Shown: positions 48,212 to 60,400 of the stretch, one piece after another
How positions within the stretch are numbered: position 1 is the stretch's first letter
How the letters are laid out: each line of letters starts with the position of its first letter
Source of the DNA: Notospermus geniculatus
Lineage: Eukaryota > Nemertea > Pilidiophora > Heteronemertea > Lineidae
Direction of reading: 5' to 3'
Length of the DNA: 64,000 nt
Assembly: GCA_002633025.1 (NCBI GenBank)
Contig: NMRB01000153.1
Span: 487,805-551,804 of the forward strand
Position numbers and translations under genes: made by a program
Notes under the pieces: model-generated
Database searches by the model: none
The model's input: the letters and a program-made list of their open reading frames with translations, nothing else
Told to the model about the DNA's origin: nothing

Positions 48212-48546
48212 TCTCCTGCATGTATGTTATGTTCTTGTCATAATTTGGGGAGGAAAACGAGCAGAGTCAAAAGCTGGTCTTACAGTACGAAAGCAACGTC
48301 TGAACTGTAATATACCTCTAAAATACTTTATTATTTACAATAGTCTTATGCATAAAATACCAGAAAACAAAGAATGAGAACTTGGTGCTTGTACATGTTG
48401 ATATATTTATGGGAATTATTCAAATACTGACCTTCAATTTGAAGGTCACCATTTACATCAGAACCATAACAAAGGACATTACAAGTGTTAAGAAATTCTT
48501 CAAATGTGATCACTTGTTTTTTTCAATTCCACGCCGTTGTCATCCA
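48212..48546. other. Tail-to-tail interval between DED-STAND gene and RIC1
   Basis: Convergent 3' ends. No gene is seen. Confidence 0.5.
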
Positions 48547-49384
48547 TTCATCATCACAGCTGAGTATCACTCTATAAGTATTTACAACCCTTTCACACAC
48601 ACACACACAAAAAAGATATATAAGTTATTTTAGAGTTTTCATTTTTGGTCCCCATATTATTTTAACCTCACATACCAATAGATGATGGAGTTCATCCCCT
48701 GAAAAAGGCTGTTTTTTGTAGATTGCAACCCTAAGACAAGAGGTACATGCCAAGAAACTCCAATGATTAGAAGTATCAAGTTGTTTTCAGACGAGGAAGT
48801 CTAACAACCATTGTTGATGAACACAATTTCTGGGAATTCACCCACAATACTTGTGATCACGTGAATGGGTTTTAACAGATCAGTCATCACAGTAGGCCAT
48901 CAGAGATAAAGGTCAATTACATATTATATTGTTTATCCAAGAGCAAGGGCGTCTTCCACACACTTGGCCCCAAATATGAACTAAATACTCGTGATTTCAC
49001 ATCAGGGAGTCCCCATTTCAACACCGCCACAAACCGTATTGACCTATATATGATTTATGATTAGTTCGTCATCTATTCATGCTAAAACAAGTACCGGTAA
49101 ATGTATGTCACAAAACATGCCCTGCATTTTATACTGAACTGTATCAGCGTGCTGTGACTAGACAAGGACAACATGTAGTACACTTGACAAACTCATGATT
49201 CATCAAGTTTATCTGAATACCCACATGCCATCCCAAAGTTAAAGCAACTGCATAATGCTGATAATTTTCAATCAATTATCATTGCACCTTCCTGACAGTG
49301 TTGTCAAACTTGAAATTATGCTTCTATGAAATAACAATAGTTTCTTTCCAATGAATGCTTTAATGAACCTAAATAAGGCCAGTG

Positions 49385-52300
49385 TTATGATACAGAACAC
49401 TGCCCACCAGGCTCGGTTTCATCCACGATTTCTTCTATGACCTCTGACCTCTCTTCATTATCACTAGGATCTGTTACACAGTGGCTGTTACTCATCGAGC
49501 CTTTCAACTCTTCAGTTGTGGCAGAACTCTCCAGAGATGAGGTACTTAACCGTGACTTTGGAGGGTGTTCCTCTGCTAGCTTGGCCAATGCTTGTGATTG
49601 TCCCTTTATTGCGTCAAGAAACGGTTTGTAACCAAGGCTGCAATGAAGCAAGACGGAATGTTCGAAGAATAATGATGGGATTTATTACAAATCAGCTCCA
49701 CCTTCGAGTACCGGTACTGGAACTGATCAAAGATGTAGGTTATTGTTGCCAAAATGGACTAATAAGGCAATATTTGTGTGACGGTCTGGGAAAACCCGTC
49801 GGAAGTCGCTGAGTGATCAACAAGGGTTGTTAGATTGCCTGTGCATTGAACTGCTATTGTTCACCTATTACGTGGTACGTTTCAGCTATTGAAATGTGCA
49901 GGTTCACCAAGGCCATTAACACTTTCCTCAAACGCGACATCCGACGGGTTTTCCTAGACCACCACACATTTGTTAAACTGAACGTACCATTCTGTTTCTG
50001 CCCACAGTTCTAAGAATGATATCCCCTCCCGGATCCTACCGATGACCTCGAGGGGTACATCAGTGAGGCTGGCCGTGTTGATGGCCCTAACCACAGCTAT
50101 AGCATCACGGAGCACAATGGCGATAATGACGGCCCACTCCAGACAATCAGCCTCCAACATGATATGGAAGAGATACCTGCAGAATAGATAATTGAGGGTA
50201 ACCGGTTGGGTGAAGAATTTTCTTGAAGGATCCATCATTCTACCAAAAGCAAGCGTAAGGGAGACAAAAACCGTCCAAGCATTTCTAAGAATCTACAACC
50301 TGCTTTACTGGCCCGCAATTTGTGATAGTGGCAGGATGGGAGATACGATTGAACGACCGATTTTAGGGGGAATTTTTCCTCAAATATGAAACAAAGAATG
50401 GACATCATTATAGTTGAAATTTGCAACGCATACCTGAGCTCGAGCTCCGATTGTGGTGGCCCTTTATTGGCTAATTCCTGCGTGATCTGTTCTAGTTCTG
50501 ATGGAAAAGAGACCTCGCCCCAGGCCGACTGGTCCAGCGTCAACTCTCCATCTCCCATCAGCGAACTGTTCTCAGAGATCTCTGTGGCAAGACTGCTGTC
50601 ATCTAGCGAAACAAATGATCTCATATCAGGAATCTGCCGCATATAATGAACTACAGTTTCGTGAGTTAGTTAGCGAAGGGATAAACCCCTGAAATCAAAC
50701 TTCATTTGTCATCTTGATACCCCTTACCTCTGACGTTTACTTGTGGTTTTAACATCACATCACTAGTGGGCGTAGTGATCATATCAGGTGGCTGTTTATT
50801 CAGTTTATGATGTTCCCTAACGCCAGATCCAGACACAGCGCCATCTACAGCGACACTCAGCGGTAAACCTGGGTTACCGTTCATTCGCTGAAGATCACTG
50901 CAGCTGCTGGATTTGGAGGAAGTGTTGGAGGCAGGAACTGGAAAGAAAGGATGATCCATAGCAACATCAGCAGCAGCAGCGATCAGACCAATATCAACAA
51001 GAACGGGATGAACTCATTGGAGGACAAGGTGATGTTGTCGTTAAGATATTCTTGGCCAAAACTTTGGGCACTTGACTTTATGAAATCGTCAATGAAATGA
51101 GCAGTGAACTGCTCTCTGCAACTTTTGAATGAGTTTAAATGAGTCGTAACCATTTACATTTTGTGGAAATGCAAAGCGGTATAGCCTCTGGCCGGGACAA
51201 ATAATATATATATTCAAGTTCAAGTAGCTAAAATGTCGGTATAGGTGCTAACGTTGCGTAAGTTAATGAGATACCCATGCAATTTCTGACTCAAATACAG
51301 TAGTTAGGCAATGTGCATGCTAGATAAAAGAGAATGAATATGTAATAATGCCAGAAGAAGTGATGTATAAAGAGAGGGCAAAACCCTGTGACATGACACG
51401 TGGTGTATTATGATAGAAGACTGACAACACTTTGGCAAACTGACCGAGACCAGACACACCGACAACAAGGCAAGAACTCCACAACCATGCAGACCCCACA
51501 CACTGTTCAAAAGAAGCACAGATTTGTCAGGTAATCAGGGCTCTCACATTCGACTACTCAAGCTTTACCATTCTGATGAAAAAAAACAAACATAGGCCTA
51601 CCAGCTGATCATACTTGCAGGTACCAAGATCACCACTAAAACTATCTATCTCATGCAATAGCATCTTAATTCAGAGATCTTGGCCTATTCCGTGTTCAAA
51701 ACCTTGCAAGATGCCAACCCAAGCCCTATTGCATGGTGACCAGAACATCCACAAGGTAAGAAAGATCACTCCAGAAGGCCTAGTGCCACAAACACAAGTG
51801 CTCTACTACCCACTGAAGGAAGCCTCACGAAGTCACCTGAGGTGAGTGTAGACGGACATTAAAACAGGATTTGTGTACATAAAGAGAAGACAATGCCATG
51901 CACCGATGCCAAGGTCAAAGGTCATGTGTACCTAATAAGGAAGGGAAGACCTCGTCACTGTCCTCATCGGCTACTAAACATGAAAAACCTGAAACAGGGG
52001 ATGGTGGCATGAAAGCCAATGTTACATGAATTGATCATATGCTGAGATGTCCGTTTGGAGGTGACTGTCATGAAAAGATTGGGATAACATGCTTAATGTG
52101 GTTGAACACGCTAAATCGCACAAGATGTGAATTCTAAACTTCACCTGTCAGGCCAATTTGCCTGAAGAAACTGTGAAGCAAATGAACTTTACAACTTTTA
52201 TGAGTACTTACCACCGAATGATTTGTGGAGATGATGAAACGCTGAGTGAGTAAGGATGGGCAGAGGCCAGAGAAAGTCATGATGGAGCTGTTTTAGGGCG

Positions 52301-52656
52301 GCTACAAAGTCATCAACCTTCGCGGCTCTCAACCTTAAAATAAAATGCAAGACGCCGTTCAGACTCTAAGAATTGGAACTACTCGCAATTTGCCACATGT
52401 GTGTCACATCAAAAGCAGAGTTTCTTTCCAACAAGCCACTGTAGTCGTCGAGAGGAATTCTATATGTAGTTTGAGACTCTACCTTTCTTTCCTGAGCCAA
52501 GCCACCAGTTGATAGTCATCCAAGTTGGCAGAAAACTGTCCCAGATCGCGCAAGCGATGAGCACTCAGGAGTTTCCTGGCATGGCGATTCAGGATCACAT
52601 CGATAAAGAACTGTTCCTGTGTCCCGTCATCTTTCATCGACCCTGACGAGTGCCTG
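49385..52656 (-). CDS. RIC1 last six exons, extra distal copy
   Basis: Exons 52,493-52,656 (acceptor CAGCAG), 52,212-52,327, 50,728-50,937, 50,434-50,650, 49,988-50,176 and 49,385-49,637 match the proximal set in length and phase. They encode the same C-terminal RIC1 segments, ending [12 protein letters not shown]. No stop or frameshift was seen. There are no upstream RIC1 exons of its own, because the unit begins within the intron before its first exon, so it needs splicing from the proximal gene or is unexpressed. Alternatives are a second haplotype misplaced by the assembler, or a real recent duplication. Confidence 0.8.
49778..49967. mobile_element. MITE present only in the distal RIC1 copy
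   Basis: The ends are inverted repeats of about 28 bases sharing the core GGAAAACCCGTCGGA, flanked by direct repeats ATTTGT (49,772-49,777 and 49,968-49,973). The other copy reads straight through GCAATATTTGTTAAACTG, a clean empty site. The superfamily is uncertain. Confidence 0.75.
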
Positions 52657-54180
52657 CTGGGAGATAGAGGTGTCCATCAAACACTAATTGACACTGATTG
52701 ACAGGTACGATTCTGCCCCCATCATTACATTGCTTAGGATGCCTTCATCTGAACATAAACATACCAAGCATTCAGTTACTGGCACTAACACCTGAATAAA
52801 GCTTTTGCCTAGATAGTAACTCTGAAATACTACATGTAGGCCTCTGTACCTGAATGATATGGTGTAAGATGACATATCAAACAGGTTGAAAATCTAATAT
52901 TGACTTTAAAACACGACTCTGCAAGACAACATATCGACACAATAACAATTCTTCATACAAGAACGAAGACAAAATATCATAGTCCTTATTGTATGCGATC
53001 AGAATCTGACAGGGAGCACAAGAAAACATCAAACAAAAGACAAATAGAAGTGAAGTTTATTTGTGCAAGAAATGTACAAAATACATGAAGACGTCGAACT
53101 TCAGCTATACGAAAAATCAAAAAAAGGTGTCATGATGAAATGTCTCATCAGGAAAGATGATTTTCACATCTTGGTGCATGATATTGCAGCAGTGGCCAGA
53201 GAATGTGACGGCAAGGATGTCTATAAGTCAGGTGCACTCGACAACACCTACACATCACAGGAATCCAAATTTTACCTGACGGGAAGTAAGACACTCGATT
53301 CACTCTGTGTCCTCTTCACTTTAAGACGTTGCGAATACGTGAACAGGACACTGTAATTCATCATCACAGCTGAGTATCACTCTATAAGTATTTACAACCC
53401 TTTCACACACACACACAAAAAAAAAGATATATAAGTTATTTTAGAGTTTTCATTTTTGGTCCCCATATTATTTTAACCTCACATACCAATAGATGATGGA
53501 GTTCATCCCCTGAAAAAGGCTGTTTTGTTTTTTGTAGATTGCAACCCTAAGACAAGAGGTACATGCCAAGAAACTCCAATGATTAGAAGTATCAAGTTGT
53601 TTTCAGACGAGGAAGTCTAACAACCATTGTTGATGAACACAATTTCTCGGAATTCACCCACAATACTTGTGATCACGTGAATGGGTTTTAACAGATCAGT
53701 CATCACAGTAGGCCATCAGAGATAAAGGTCAATTACGTATTATATTGTTTATCCAAGAGCAAGGGCGTCTTCCACACACTTGGCCCCAAATATGAACTAA
53801 ATACTCGTGATTTCACATCAAGGAGTCCCCATTTCAACATCGCCACAAACCGTATTGACCTATATATGATTTATGATTAGTTCGTCATCTATTCATGCTA
53901 AAACAAGTACCGGTAAATGTATGTCACAAAACATGCCCTGCATTTTATACTGAACTGTATCAGCGTGCTGTGACTAGACTAGGACAACATGTAGTAACTT
54001 GACAAACTCATGATTCATCAAGTTTATCTGAATACCAACATGCCATCCCAAAGTTAAAGCAACTGCATAAGGCTGATAATTTTCAGTCAATTATCATTGC
54101 ACCTTCCTGACAGTGTTGTCACACTTGAGAAATTATGCTTCTATGAAATAATAATTGTTTCCTTCCAGTGAATGCTTTAA

Positions 54181-54429
54181 AGATAATGTATCACGGGTAT
54201 TTTCGCGGGCCACGAAATTCATTGTTTATTTACATTTTGTTTGTTTATGTCCAGGTTTTCTTTGTCAATATGAGTAATTTGTTGGTAGCATGTCTCTCTA
54301 GAATTTCTTTTGATGCCAAAAGCATTCATTTTGGTGGGTTGGCATGTCCAAAAAGTCTAAAATAACATAATGTAAACATCCATGTTTACAAACATTGAAT
54401 GTAAACAATGAAGTCGTGATATATTATCT
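54181..54429. mobile_element. piggyBac-type MITE (TTAA target)
   Basis: Ends AGATAATGTATCAC and GTGATATATTATCT are inverted repeats with one mismatch. TTAA flanks both sides (54,177-54,180 and 54,430-54,433). The other RIC1 copy has a single TTAA at the matching point (AATGCTTTAATGAACC near 49,360). TTAA duplication is the hallmark of piggyBac transposition. There is no transposase. Confidence 0.85.
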
Positions 54430-54454
54430 TTAATGAACCTAAATAAGGCCAGTG

Positions 54455-57400
54455 TTATGATACAGAACACTGCCCACCAGGCTCGGTTTCATCCACGATT
54501 TCTTCTATGACCTCTGACCTCTCTTCATTATCGCTAGGATCTGTTACACAGTGGCTGTTACTCATCGATCCTTTCAACTCTTCAGTTGTGGCAGAACTCT
54601 CCAGAGATGAGGTACTTAACCGTGACTTTGGAGGGTGTTCCTCTGCTAGCTTGGCCAATGCTTGTGATTGTCCCTTTATTGCGTCAAGAAATGGTTTGTA
54701 ACCAAGGCTGCAATGAAGCACGACGGAATGTTTGAAGAATAATGATGGGATATATATTGCTCCACCTTAGAGTAGGACTACTGGGACAGATCAAAGATGT
54801 AGGTTATGGTTGCCAAAGTGGACTAATAAGGCAATATTTGTTAAACTGAACCTACCATTCTGTTTCTGCCCACAGTTCTAAGAATGATATCCCCTCCCGG
54901 ATCCTACCGATGACCTCGAGGGGTACATCAGTGAGGCTGGCCGTGTTGATGGCCCTAACCACAGCTATAGCATCACGGAGCACAATGGCGATAATGACGG
55001 CCCACTCTAGACAATCAGCCTCCAACATGATGTGGAAGAGATACCTGGAGAAGAGATGATTGAGGCTTGGCTGAAGACTTTTCTTGAAAAGGAGCCATCA
55101 TTCTACCAAAAGCAAGCATTCAGAAGACAAAACCGTCCAAGCATTTCTAAGAATCTACAACCTGCTTTACTGGCCTGCAATTTGTGAGAACATCATGAAG
55201 AAGATAATGAGTGACAAAGCCCTGAGTGGCAGGATGGGAGTTACGATTGAACGGCCGATTTTAGGAGCAATTTTTCCTCAAATATGAAACAAAGAATGGA
55301 CATCATGGTAGTTGAAATTTGCAACGCATACCTGAGCTCGAGCTCCGATTGTGGTGGCCCTTTATTGGCTAATTCCTGCGTGATCTGTTCTAGTTCTGAT
55401 GGAAAAGAGACCTCGCCCCAGGCCGACTGGTCCAGCGTCAACTCTCCATCTCCCATCAGTGAACTGTTCTCAGAGATCTCTGTGGCAAGACTGCTGTCAT
55501 CTAGCGAAACAAATGATCTCATATCAGGAATCTGCCTCATAAAATGAACTACAGTTTCGTGAGTTTGGTAGCGAAGGGATGAACCCCTGAAATCAAACTT
55601 CATCTGTCATCTTGACACCCCTTACCTCTGACGTTTACTTGAGGTTTTAACATCACATCACTTGTGGGCGTAGTGATCATATCAGGTGGCTGTTTATTCA
55701 GTTTATGATGTTCCCTAACGCCAGATCCAGACACAGCGCCATCTACAGTGACGCTGAGCGGTAAACCTGGGTTACCGTTCATTCGCTGAAGATCACTGCA
55801 GCTGCTGGATTTGGAGGAAGTGTTGGAGGCGGGAACTGGAAAGAAAGGATGATCCATAGCAACATCAGCAGCAGCAGCGATCAGACCAATATCAACAAGA
55901 ATGGGATAACTCATTGGAGGACAAGGTGATGTTGTCGTTAAGATATTCTTGGCCAAAACTTTGGGCACTTGACGTGTATGCAGTGGAACCTCTCTATTAA
56001 GGACACCTCTTGGACTGACCAATGCTGTCCTGAATGAGGCGGTGTCCTGATTGCAGAGGTCAAAATGAATGGAAACGACCATTTCGAGACTAAAACCTCT
56101 GTGTCCTTAATTAATAGAGAGGTGTCCTCCTGGCACAGGTGACCGTTAAGGGTTCTACTGTATCTGCAAATATTTCATGAAATCATCAATGGATTTAGCA
56201 GTGAACTGTTCTCACGCGACTTTTGAATAGAGTTTAAATGAGTCGTAACCATCTACATTTTGTGGAAATGCAAAGCAGCATAGCCTCTGGCCTGGACAAA
56301 TAATATTCAAGTTCAAGTAGCTAAAATGTCGGTATAGGTGCTAACGTTGCATAAATTAATGAGATACCCATGCAATTTCTGACTCAAATACAGTACATGT
56401 AGTTAGGCAATGTGCATGCTAGATAAAAGAGAATGAATATGTAATAATGCCAGAAGAAGTGATGTATAAAGAGAGGGCAAAACCCTGCGACATGACACGT
56501 GGTGGTGTATTATGATAGACTGACAACACTTTGGCAAACTGACCGAGACCAGACACACCAACAACAAGGCAAAAACTCCACAACCATGCAGACCCCACAC
56601 ACTGTTCAAAAGAAGCACGGATTTGTCAGGTAATCAGGGCTCTCACATTCAACTACTCAAGCTTTACCATTCTGATGAAAAACACACGTAGGCCTACCAG
56701 CTGATCATACTTGCAGGTACCAAGATCACCACTAAAACTATCTATCTCATGCAACAGCATCCCAATATATACATTATTACCGGTAGAAGGAATTTACTGC
56801 CTTGTACATGTAACCCAAGGCATGCCCCCACATTCAGAGATCTTGGCCTATTCCATGTTCAAAACCTTGCAAGATGCCAACCCAGCCCTATTGCATGGTG
56901 ACCAGAACGTCCACAAGGTAAGGGAGATCACTCCAGAAGGCCTAGTGCCACAAACACAAGTGCTCTACCCACTGAAGGAAACCTCAGCAAGTCATCCGAG
57001 ATGAGTGTAGACGGACATTAAAACAGGATTTGTGTACATAAAGAGAAGACAATGCCATGCACCGATGCCAAGGTCAAAGGTCATGTGTACCTAATAAGGA
57101 AGGGAAGACCTCGTCACTGTCCTCATCGGCTACAAAACATGAAAAACCTGAAACAGGGGATGGTGGCATGAAAGCCAATGTTACATGAATTGATCATATG
57201 CTGAGATGTCCGTTTGGAGGTGACCGTCATGAAAAGATTGGGATAATGCTTAATGTAATTGAACACTCTAAATCGCACAAAATGTGAATTCTAAACTTTG
57301 CCAGTCAGGCCAATTTGCCTGAAGAAACTGTGAAGCAAATGAACTTTACAACTTTTATGAGTACTTACCACCGAATGATTTGTGGAGATGATGAAACGCT

Positions 57401-60400
57401 GAGTGAGTAAGGATGGGCAGAGGCCAGAGAAAGTCATGATGGAGCTGTTTTAGGGCGGCTACAAAGTCATCAACCTTCGCAGCTCTCAACCTTAAAATAA
57501 AATGCAAGACGCCGTTCAGACTCTAAGAATTGGAACTACTCGCAATTTGCCACATGTGTGTCACATCAAAAGCAGAGTTTCTTTCCAACAAGCCACTGTC
57601 GTCGTCGGGAGGAATTCGATATGTAGTTTGAGACTCTACCTTTCTTTCCTAAGCCAAGCTACCAGTTGATAGTCATCCAAGTTGGCAGAAAACTGTCCCA
57701 GATCGCGCAAGCGATGAGCGCTCAGGAGTTTCCTGGCATGGCGATTCAGGATCACATCGATAAAGAACTGTTCCTGTGTCCCGTCATCTTTCATCGACCC
57801 TGATGAATGCCTGCTGGGAGATAGAAGTGTCAATCAAACACTAATTGACAGAGATTGACGGGTACGATTCTGAACCTCAAGTCAAATGATGTACCATAAA
57901 TGTAATTCAATGTTGTGTCGTTGAAAGTACCAAGACGTTTTCAGCCAGAGGGTTAATGAATGGCACCGATTCTAGTCCCCCATTGTTACAGGCTGTGCCT
58001 AGGTTGTGACCATGAACTACATATAGGCCTAGTGTCAGAGTGAAATACTCTAAGACATAACAAACAGGTTGAAAACTAACAGAACGATTAGAATACAAAT
58101 CTGCCAGAACCACGTAACAATGCTTCATGTAAGAATGAAGACAAACCATATTCATTCATCATGTATCACAGTTGTTGTCTTTGATACCGGTATATGCTAT
58201 CAGAAATCTGACAGGGAGCACAAGAACACATCAAAGTAAACAAAAGACAAATAGAAGTGAAGTTTATTTGTGCAAGAAATGTACAAAATACATAAAGACA
58301 TCGAACTTCATCTACACGAAAAATCAAAATAAAAGGTGTCATGATAAACTGTCACATCAGGAAAGATGATTTTCACATCTTGGTGCATGATATTGCAGCA
58401 GTGGCCAGAGAATGTGACGACAAGGATGTCTATAAGTCAGGTGCACTCGACAACACCTACACATCACAGGATCCAAATTTTACCTGACGGGAAGTAAGAC
58501 ACTCGATTCACTCTGTGTCCTCTTCACTTTAAGACGTTGCGAATACGTGAACAGGACACTGTATAACAACAGCCATGCAATCACGTCAGCCAATGAAAGC
58601 CAAGTACAGATCAAAGGTCAAAGGTTAATCTGAGTTTGTTGACTCTCCAGAGCTGGAATTCAGCTCGGATAGGCCTGGGGGGAGGAATGGCTGGTACAGA
58701 CTCTATAGTATCCAAATACTACACTCGTACTCGACTGCAGTGAAAGCTGGTGACTTAACTAACCTAATTAATACAACAACCCTCGTATCTAAGAATCAGC
58801 ACCAATTTACTAATGACAACAGAGACTAACACACATGCTCAAGCGAAATGAAGAACTGATATTTCAATATTCTACATGTAGCAAATTCTACATGTAGCAA
58901 ATGGCCTCATCAGATCACAATTCAAACGGTTCGCACCTAGCAACTCATCCCAAGGTAAAAACACAGTATACAGGGCGGCACAACAAGCATGTCCCAAAAA
59001 CAACAGTTCTTTGGTTTCCTGCTAATCAGGTGACTGTTTTTTGGGACACAGAGAATTACCATGAGGAAGTGCTCTTTTACTTACCTCTTAGGAATCATCT
59101 GTGACTCCGAATGCGTCAGTTTCTTCTCTTTAGAACGACCAGCATCTTTTGATTGTTCATTCTTAGGGAGGCTTGTGCTTCTTCCCCGAGATGCAGTGTT
59201 GTAACTGTAGGCAGACGACTCTGAGGGGCTGAAGGTAGAACAGAGTAAGACTTGCTGGGACATTTAAAACTAAAGATTCTGAAGTGAAGTTCGCAAACCA
59301 TGGCAGCTCAAAATTTCTTATTTTATAATGGCCTGACTTGCCAAAGGACACAGTTATATGTAGTTCTTACCTAATAGGCGGCGTATGTAAACTTCCTGGT
59401 GGGGGCAGGCTACCCGGTGGATGGAGGCTGCCTGGCATGATGGACTGAGTGGTGACTTTATTGAGAGGGGTGAAGTTTGGAGGTGTCTCGGCCTCACTCG
59501 GGTCGATGGCCGTCAGGAATCGGACCAGATCTCGTGACAGCTCCCATTTGCAATGATCAAGTGAGGAGTCAAGTAACAAGGTGGCATGCTGAAATAGAAG
59601 ACGTTGAATTTGGTAATCAGCGCCATGTGGTCCCTTTTTTTAACGTATCACATGGCAAATATACCATCGCTTAACTCACAAAAAGCTGAAATGGTGTAGC
59701 AGTTTAGGTTTGCCTCAACGAGACAGGAGGCCCTGGGGTCAAACCCCGAAGCTTGCATGACATCTGTGTATTCTACAGATCCTTACCTGCCGAGAAACCA
59801 TTGGCTTCTCAAGATTCTGTAAGATAATCAGATACGATGCCGCTGTATCCAGATTCCCGCTGACTAAACACTCCTCAAACAGATCCTTGGGGTTTCCCGC
59901 TGTTGAGAACAAATACGGCCACAGCGCCACCTCGGTTTTCCTGGCGCAATGTACGATAGTTTGGAGATATTCGGGGAATTCTTGGATGAAGGCGACAACC
60001 CTCGGTAACAAGGGATCAGGAATGGGTTCCTTCGACGTGGCCTCCTCCTCAAGAACTTCATGGACGAGGAGTTCAAGGACGTGAGCAAAATATGGCAGGT
60101 CGGTACAACATCGGGCGATCTCGAGGGCGTGGATACCAAGACTGAAAGAAAAACAATATGAGATGTCAGGAAACTGTTCATTTTGAGAAGCCCACGCCTT
60201 TTAGAGAAATGGCGGCTGAATACTGATTTAAGACAACACTTACTTTCTCCTCAGTAGTTGCCGCAAGATGTGGTGGAGGTATATTTGACTCTAAAAACGA
60301 ATGACAAAAAACCACTCTGAAACTTTGGTTACAGTTTTTGAAGTGAAGAAGTGTGTGGTTACTCCAGTAAATGAGGAAGGAACTGGTTAACTTCTGGGGC

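Larger units (their letters stand above)
48547..53354. repeat. Tandem duplication of RIC1 3' part, distal copy
   Basis: This 4.8 kb segment is repeated head to tail at 53,355-58,563 with high identity. The junction reads ...CACTGTA|ATTCATCATCAC..., joining the right end of the unit to its left end without an N. The copies differ by substitutions, microsatellite length and several transposon-sized insertions. Confidence 0.9.
53355..58563. repeat. Tandem duplication of RIC1 3' part, proximal copy
   Basis: Counterpart of 48,547-53,354 and contiguous with the upstream RIC1 exons. It is longer mainly because of the insertions at 54,181-54,429 and 55,981-56,160, offset by lacking the one at 49,778-49,967. 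Confidence 0.9.

Noticed and set aside
51304-51519. Hydrophobic minus-strand open frame repeated at 56,403-56,618
   Set aside because: It lies inside a RIC1 intron on the coding strand with no splice context. Both copies exist only because the segment is duplicated.
53063-53356. 97-residue plus-strand open frame in the RIC1 duplicated segment
   Set aside because: The other copy at about 58,280-58,560 breaks the frame by indels, and it lies in a RIC1 intron.
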